Positions 60,315-64,000 of a stretch of DNA of 64,000 nt are shown piece by piece. Source of the DNA: Levilactobacillus brevis ATCC 14869 = DSM 20054 (lineage in GTDB: Bacteria > Bacillota > Bacilli > Lactobacillales > Lactobacillaceae); NCBI RefSeq assembly GCF_001433855.1, contig NZ_AZCP01000004.1, forward strand, positions 15,541 through 79,540, given 5' to 3'. The position numbers and the translations under genes are program-made. How positions within the stretch are numbered: position 1 is the first letter of the stretch; the number at the start of each line of letters is the position of its first letter. The notes beneath the pieces were generated by a model. It was not told the DNA's origin and did no database searches. It saw only the letters and a program-made list of their open reading frames with translations.

Positions 60315-60357
60315 AGCTAATCAAGCGGGTATGACTGAAAGAAAGCTGGGAAACGAA

Positions 60358-61899
60358 ATGGACTACTTAATTGGAATTGATGTTGGAACGACGAGTACGA
60401 AAGCTGTTTTGTACAATACGGATGGAGATATTTTTGGTTACGCGAACAAGCTCTACCCCTTGATTCAGGAAAATGCGGATATGGCGGAAGAAGATCCAAA
60501 CGTTATCTTCCAAGCCACGGTTGACGCTTTGGCTGAAGTTACGGCGAAGGCTGATCAAACGCAAGGGAAGATTTTAGGGGTTTCTTGGTCGACCCAACAA
60601 CATAGTTTAATTGGGTTGGACAAAGACCATCAACCAACGACGAACACCATCACTTGGGCGGATAATCGGGCGGAAAAGTATGCCTCACAAATGGCCGAAG
60701 ATGGTAGCGGCTTGGCATTGTACAAGCGGACGGGGTTACCAACGCATCCAATGGGTCCGGTCTACAAGATCTTATGGCTGAAGAATGATCATCCGGAGAT
60801 CTACAAGAAGACGCGTTACTGGGTTGGCTTGAAGGAATACCTGCTGTATCGCTACTTTGGTCAGTTGAAACAAGAATACAACATGGCCGCAACGACGGGG
60901 TTGTTTAACATCCACCAGATGGATTGGGACGAAGAATCCATGAAGCTAGTGGGAATTACCCGTGACCAATTACCAGAATTAGTTGATGCAACTCATCAAC
61001 TGACAGGCATGAATCCAGACTACGCTAAACAAATTGGCTTCCCAGCCGATACGCCATTCATTATGGGTGGAACGGACGGTTCATTGTCTGAAATCGGCTT
61101 AGGGGCAATTAATAATGGTGAAGTTGCTGTGACAATTGGGACATCCGGTGCTGTACGGACGTTCGTTGACAAGCCACAAATCGATCCCAAGGGACGGATT
61201 TTCTGTTACCCCGTTATGCAAGGCAAGTGGATTATTGGTGGCCCCGTCAATAACGGTGGGATTGTCTTCCGGTGGGTTCGCGATCAATTATTTGCACCGG
61301 AAAAAGTGATGGCCAAGGAATTGGGTGAAGACCCATACGATGTATTGACATCAATTGCTAAACAAGTTCCTGCTGGCTCCGACGGCTTAATTTTCCATCC
61401 ATTCTTGGGTGGCGAGCGGGCCCCTATTTGGGACGGTAATGCGCGGGCTTCATTCTTCGGCTTGACGCGGCAACATTCACGGGCTCACATGGTTCGTGCG
61501 GCCCTGGAAGGCATTGTGTATAACCTTTACACCGTTGAACTGGCACTGAAGGAAGCAACCGGAGAACCAACTGAAATCCGTGCAGCGGGCGGCTTCGCCC
61601 GGTCACCACTGTGGCGGCAAATGTTGGCCGATATTTTCGAAGAACCCGTTACGATTCCGGAAGCCTTTGAAAGTGGTTGTTTAGGTGCAATGGTCATTGC
61701 CCAAATCAGCTTGGGGCTGGCTGATGACTTGTCAGTGGTTAACAAATTTATTGGCAAGAAGAACACCTACCAGCCTGATCCAAAGACATTTGAAAACTAT
61801 CGTGAAATCATGCCAATTTATATTCGTTTGGGACGGAAGCTACAGAGCGAATACAGTGCCATTGCGGAATACCAGCGTAAGCGGGAACCTAAGGAATAA
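60358..61899 (+). CDS. gntK: Gluconokinase (FGGY family)
   Basis: A 513-residue FGGY carbohydrate kinase making 6-phosphogluconate from gluconate and ATP. The N-terminal phosphate-binding DYLIGIDVGTTSTKAVLY, WADNRAEKYA, the catalytic Asp region (MGGTDGSLSEIGLGA) and FHPFLGGERAPIWDGNARASFFGL fit the gluconate kinase subgroup of FGGY. I chose ATG at 60358, which puts the Met directly before the first beta strand; an upstream ATG at 60331 is possible, and neither has a strong ribosome site. It precedes gnd, giving gluconate to ribulose-5-phosphate in two steps. Confidence 0.9.
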   Translation: MDYLIGIDVGTTSTKAVLYNTDGDIFGYANKLYPLIQENADMAEEDPNVIFQATVDALAEVTAKADQTQGKILGVSWSTQQHSLIGLDKDHQPTTNTITWADNRAEKYASQMAEDGSGLALYKRTGLPTHPMGPVYKILWLKNDHPEIYKKTRYWVGLKEYLLYRYFGQLKQEYNMAATTGLFNIHQMDWDEESMKLVGITRDQLPELVDATHQLTGMNPDYAKQIGFPADTPFIMGGTDGSLSEIGLGAINNGEVAVTIGTSGAVRTFVDKPQIDPKGRIFCYPVMQGKWIIGGPVNNGGIVFRWVRDQLFAPEKVMAKELGEDPYDVLTSIAKQVPAGSDGLIFHPFLGGERAPIWDGNARASFFGLTRQHSRAHMVRAALEGIVYNLYTVELALKEATGEPTEIRAAGGFARSPLWRQMLADIFEEPVTIPEAFESGCLGAMVIAQISLGLADDLSVVNKFIGKKNTYQPDPKTFENYREIMPIYIRLGRKLQSEYSAIAEYQRKREPKE

Positions 61900-62280
61900 A
61901 GTCCCTTTTTATGGCTTGCTCGTTGCTTAATTGCGGTGATAGCTATCTGCCCTCTGGTCGCGGCAAAAGGGCTGGAACGTACCGGACACAACTTTAAGCC
62001 AAGTAGCCCGCTTGTCTTAAAGGTCGGCCGAGGGCACGTCCTAAGGATAACGACGGTACTGAGCCCATTTGCCGCTTTTGTTGGGCTAGTGTGGCATGAT
62101 TATTGCTGCAGAAATGTTGGATAGTGTTAGCTTGAATCTTGGTTGTAACTGATTCCAATCAGTTTTGACCCGAAAGCTAGGCTCATCCATAAATGTAGCC
62201 CAGCCAGGTCAAACGATGACTAACCATAAATTGAGTTCAAATCAGCCATAAATAAAACTTTTGTAATTTTTTTACGGGTT
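61900..62280 (+). other. Long intergenic region between gntK and gnd
   Basis: About 380 bases with no convincing gene; the open frame at 61936-62124 has no ribosome site. It is more GC-rich than other gaps in the window. GCCCTCTGGTCGCG near 61950 resembles GCCCTCTCTGGTCGCG in the gap after the amino acid permease (near 22858), hinting at a small dispersed element or remnant. Confidence 0.4.
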
Positions 62281-62284
62281 TTCC

Positions 62285-62313
62285 TTGATATATGTAAATT
62301 TTTTTCATATAAT
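62285..62313 (+). promoter_or_regulatory. gnd promoter
   Basis: -35 TTGATA (62285-62290), 17 bp, consensus -10 TATAAT (62308-62313). This is one of the strongest promoters in the window and makes gnd independent of gntK. Confidence 0.85.
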
Positions 62314-62333
62314 AAAAACCGAGCTAGTATATC

Positions 62334-62345
62334 ACAATTTTTAAC
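62334..62345 (+). promoter_or_regulatory. Candidate operator downstream of the gnd start site
   Basis: CTAGTATATCAC, whose reverse complement GTGATATACTAG matches 11/12 bases at 55687-55698 before uxuB and shares TGATATA with the sites before GPH, GH31 and uxuB. Confidence 0.4.
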
Positions 62346-62365
62346 CACAGGAAGGAACGCATACA

Positions 62366-63268
62366 ATGAAAATTGGATTAGTTGGATTAGGCAAGATGGG
62401 TATCAACTTAGCACAAAACATGATGGATCACGGCCACGAGGTTGTTGGTTTTGACTTGAACAAGGACTTTGTCGACCAAGCAGCAGGTTTTGGTGCCGAA
62501 ACGGCCACATCTTTGGATGACGTTTTAAGCAAATTACCATCACCAAAGATTGTTTGGTTGATGCTCCCAGCTGGTAAGCCAACTGAATCAACGATTGATA
62601 CGTTGGTTGGTAGCTTGAGCGCCGGCGACTACATCGTTGACGGTGGGAACTCATTCTGGAAGAACTCCGTTGAAGATGCTAAGAAGGCCGAAGCAGTTGG
62701 CATCAACTTCTTTGACTGTGGGACTTCTGGTGGTCAATCTGGTGCTCGTGCTGATGGTAACTTCATGATCGGTGGGACCAGTGCTGAAGCCTTTAACGCT
62801 GCTTTGAAGCCTGTCTTCGAAGGTATCGCTCAAGAAAATGGTTACCTCTACACCGGTGCTGCTGGTTCAGGTCACTACTTGAAGATGGTGCACAACGGTG
62901 TTGAATACGGGATGATGGAAGCTATCGGCGAAGGTTTCGATGTCTTGGCACACAGCCAATTTGACTACGATAACGAAGCCGTTGCTCGTCTGTGGAACTC
63001 TGGTTCTGTGGTTCGTTCATGGCTCATGGAATTGGCTCAAGAAGCCTTTGCTAACGACGCTAACTTGGACGAAATCAAAGGGACGATGCACAGTTCTGGC
63101 GAAGGTAAGTGGACGTTGGAAGAATCTTTGGACCAACAAATCCCAGTACCAGTTATTGCTTTATCCTTGATGATGCGTTACCGTTCTATGGAAAACGATA
63201 CGTTTACGGGTAAGGTTGTTTCTGCTATGCGTCACGGTTTCGGTGGCCACGCAGTTGACAAGGCTTAA
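62366..63268 (+). CDS. gnd: 6-phosphogluconate dehydrogenase, decarboxylating, short (YqeC/GntZ-like) form
   Basis: A 300-residue enzyme oxidising 6-phosphogluconate to ribulose-5-phosphate and CO2 with NAD(P)+. Cofactor motif GLVGLGKMGINLAQNM at the N terminus; DGGNSFWKNS, CGTSGGQSGARADGNFMIGG with the substrate-binding SGG, and the catalytic Lys in GHYLKMVHNGVEYG. The family's usual long form is ~470 residues; this is the short form lacking the C-terminal extension. It feeds the phosphoketolase pathway. AAGGAACG precedes the ATG; its strong separate promoter fits a central role. Confidence 0.93.
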   Translation: MKIGLVGLGKMGINLAQNMMDHGHEVVGFDLNKDFVDQAAGFGAETATSLDDVLSKLPSPKIVWLMLPAGKPTESTIDTLVGSLSAGDYIVDGGNSFWKNSVEDAKKAEAVGINFFDCGTSGGQSGARADGNFMIGGTSAEAFNAALKPVFEGIAQENGYLYTGAAGSGHYLKMVHNGVEYGMMEAIGEGFDVLAHSQFDYDNEAVARLWNSGSVVRSWLMELAQEAFANDANLDEIKGTMHSSGEGKWTLEESLDQQIPVPVIALSLMMRYRSMENDTFTGKVVSAMRHGFGGHAVDKA

Positions 63269-63292
63269 TTTAAACAAATTTTGATTATAACG

Positions 63293-63327
63293 AAGGGCGG
63301 TACTATATTTAGTACGGCCCTTTTTTC
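63293..63327 (+). terminator. gnd terminator
   Basis: AAGGGCGGTACTA and TAGTACGGCCCTT form a stem with one mismatch, followed by T6. Confidence 0.85.
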
Positions 63328-63410
63328 TTGGATTAAAGATGATCTGCTTTGTGCTAGAATAATGGTTAAATATTTAGGGGAAATCTCTAGTGAAGGACTG
63401 GTAGTGACCA

Positions 63411-64000
63411 ATGCAACTAACAAATAATATGCGCAGCGAGGCTTACAACGAAATTCGTTATCGCATCATGCACAATAAATATACACCGGGTCAAAAGGTG
63501 TCAGAAAAGGTGATCTCAGATGAGCTGGGAATTGGACGAACACCAGTCCGAGAGGCCATTATTCGTATTGAACGGGACGGCTTGATTGATGTCATTCCGC
63601 AAAGTGGCACGTACATTTCAAAAATTGATATGAATACCGCTAATAATGCGCGTTTCGTCCGGCAAATTATGGAAGGCGAAATTATGTTGGAGGCAACTGG
63701 GCGAATGACGGATGCCTTCTATCAAGAACTACAAGCGAATATGGCTGAACAGGAACGGGTGGTTCAGGAACGCGATCCCGACGCTTTTTTTGATGCAGAT
63801 GAAGCGTTTCATAAACTCTTCTATATGGCCGCCGATCGCGAAGAGATTTGGAACTGGTTACAGACGATTAATACGCAACTGAACCGGTTTCGGTGGATTC
63901 GATTGAAAGTCAGTGACTTGAATTGGGCCACACTCTTAAATCAACACCGCGATATTTTGAAGGCCGTTCATGATCGCAACCTAGACGATGTTCGGTTCGA
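63411..64000 (+). CDS. GntR family regulator, FadR/FCD subfamily (3' end cut by window)
   Basis: The frame runs off the window edge; 196 residues are visible of an expected ~225. The winged helix-turn-helix is at about 8-70 (EAYNEIRYRIMHNKYTPGQK, SDELGIGRTPVREAIIRIE, DVIPQSGTYISKI), followed by an FCD ligand domain with metal-binding DADEAFHKLF and HRDILKAVHD. FCD regulators sense sugar acids such as gluconate, fructuronate or KDG (GntR, UxuR, LldR types), so this is the likely local regulator of gluconate/hexuronate genes. Its ribosome site is weak (AAGGACTGG, about 12 bp before the ATG). Confidence 0.88.
   Translation, partial: MQLTNNMRSEAYNEIRYRIMHNKYTPGQKVSEKVISDELGIGRTPVREAIIRIERDGLIDVIPQSGTYISKIDMNTANNARFVRQIMEGEIMLEATGRMTDAFYQELQANMAEQERVVQERDPDAFFDADEAFHKLFYMAADREEIWNWLQTINTQLNRFRWIRLKVSDLNWATLLNQHRDILKAVHDRNLDDVRF

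Noticed and set aside
61936-62124. 62-codon frame between gntK and gnd
   Set aside because: No ribosome site and no recognisable protein features.

Overview
The window looks like the chromosome of a heterofermentative lactobacillus; gene content best fits the Levilactobacillus brevis group, but the species is inferred by recognition only. Supporting signs are strong AGGAGG-type ribosome binding sites, Gram-positive promoters, CcpA (cre) and HrcA (CIRCE) boxes, an LPXTG surface protein with a KxYKxGKxW signal, three aggregation-promoting-factor (Apf) type wall proteins, and hexuronate, gluconate, acetate kinase and AdhE genes. No rRNA, tRNA, insertion sequence or prophage was seen.

Layout. 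1-1.2 kb: 3' end of an aminoglycoside 3-N-acetyltransferase gene, a minimal two-spacer type I-E CRISPR array without cas genes, and a decayed second copy of the acetyltransferase 3' end. 1.2-12.8 kb: stress and efflux genes (TetR plus aldehyde dehydrogenase, two reductases, a secreted basic protein, three MFS carriers including an organophosphate-type antiporter, a TetR/MDR divergent pair, nitroreductase plus NrdI). 12.8-16.5 kb: an ABC-F ATPase behind an apparent attenuator with a three-codon leader ORF, another MDR carrier and a 59-residue membrane protein. 16.5-18.4 kb: a KduD-like dehydrogenase under a perfect 30-bp palindromic operator, next to a LacI-family repressor. 18.5-29 kb: CorC/HlyC protein, CIRCE-controlled Hsp20, amino-acid permease, aldo/keto reductase, P-type ATPase, DUF1836 protein, membrane GDPD. 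29-32 kb: adhE with candidate cre and Rex sites.

32-43 kb: a cell-surface island of three Apf-like proteins and an LRR/MucBP/LPXTG protein, then a TetR beside a possible YhgE/Pip remnant, kduI-kdgK, ackA and a 3D-domain wall protein. The Apf-like and 3D genes share an upstream module of GTAAC-type hexamers on 11-bp spacing that resembles WalR sites. 43-47.8 kb: an ABC exporter, an HD hydrolase and a MATE carrier.

47.9-64 kb: a hexuronide/gluconate catabolic locus. uxaC and a GPH-family carrier run leftward; a GH31 glycosidase, beta-glucuronidase, fructuronate reductase (uxuB), aldose epimerase-like protein, histidine phosphatase, 2-hydroxyacid dehydrogenase, gluconokinase and 6-phosphogluconate dehydrogenase run rightward, ending in a GntR/FCD regulator cut by the window edge. 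Together with kduI/kdgK (39-41 kb) and the KduD-like gene (16.6 kb) they cover glucuronide uptake, cleavage and isomerisation to fructuronate, reduction to mannonate, KDG phosphorylation, and gluconate entry to the pentose phosphate/phosphoketolase route. Mannonate dehydratase and KDPG aldolase are not in the window. Several promoters carry perfect cre boxes, and a short TGRTATAYNA-like motif recurs at the hexuronate and gnd promoters.
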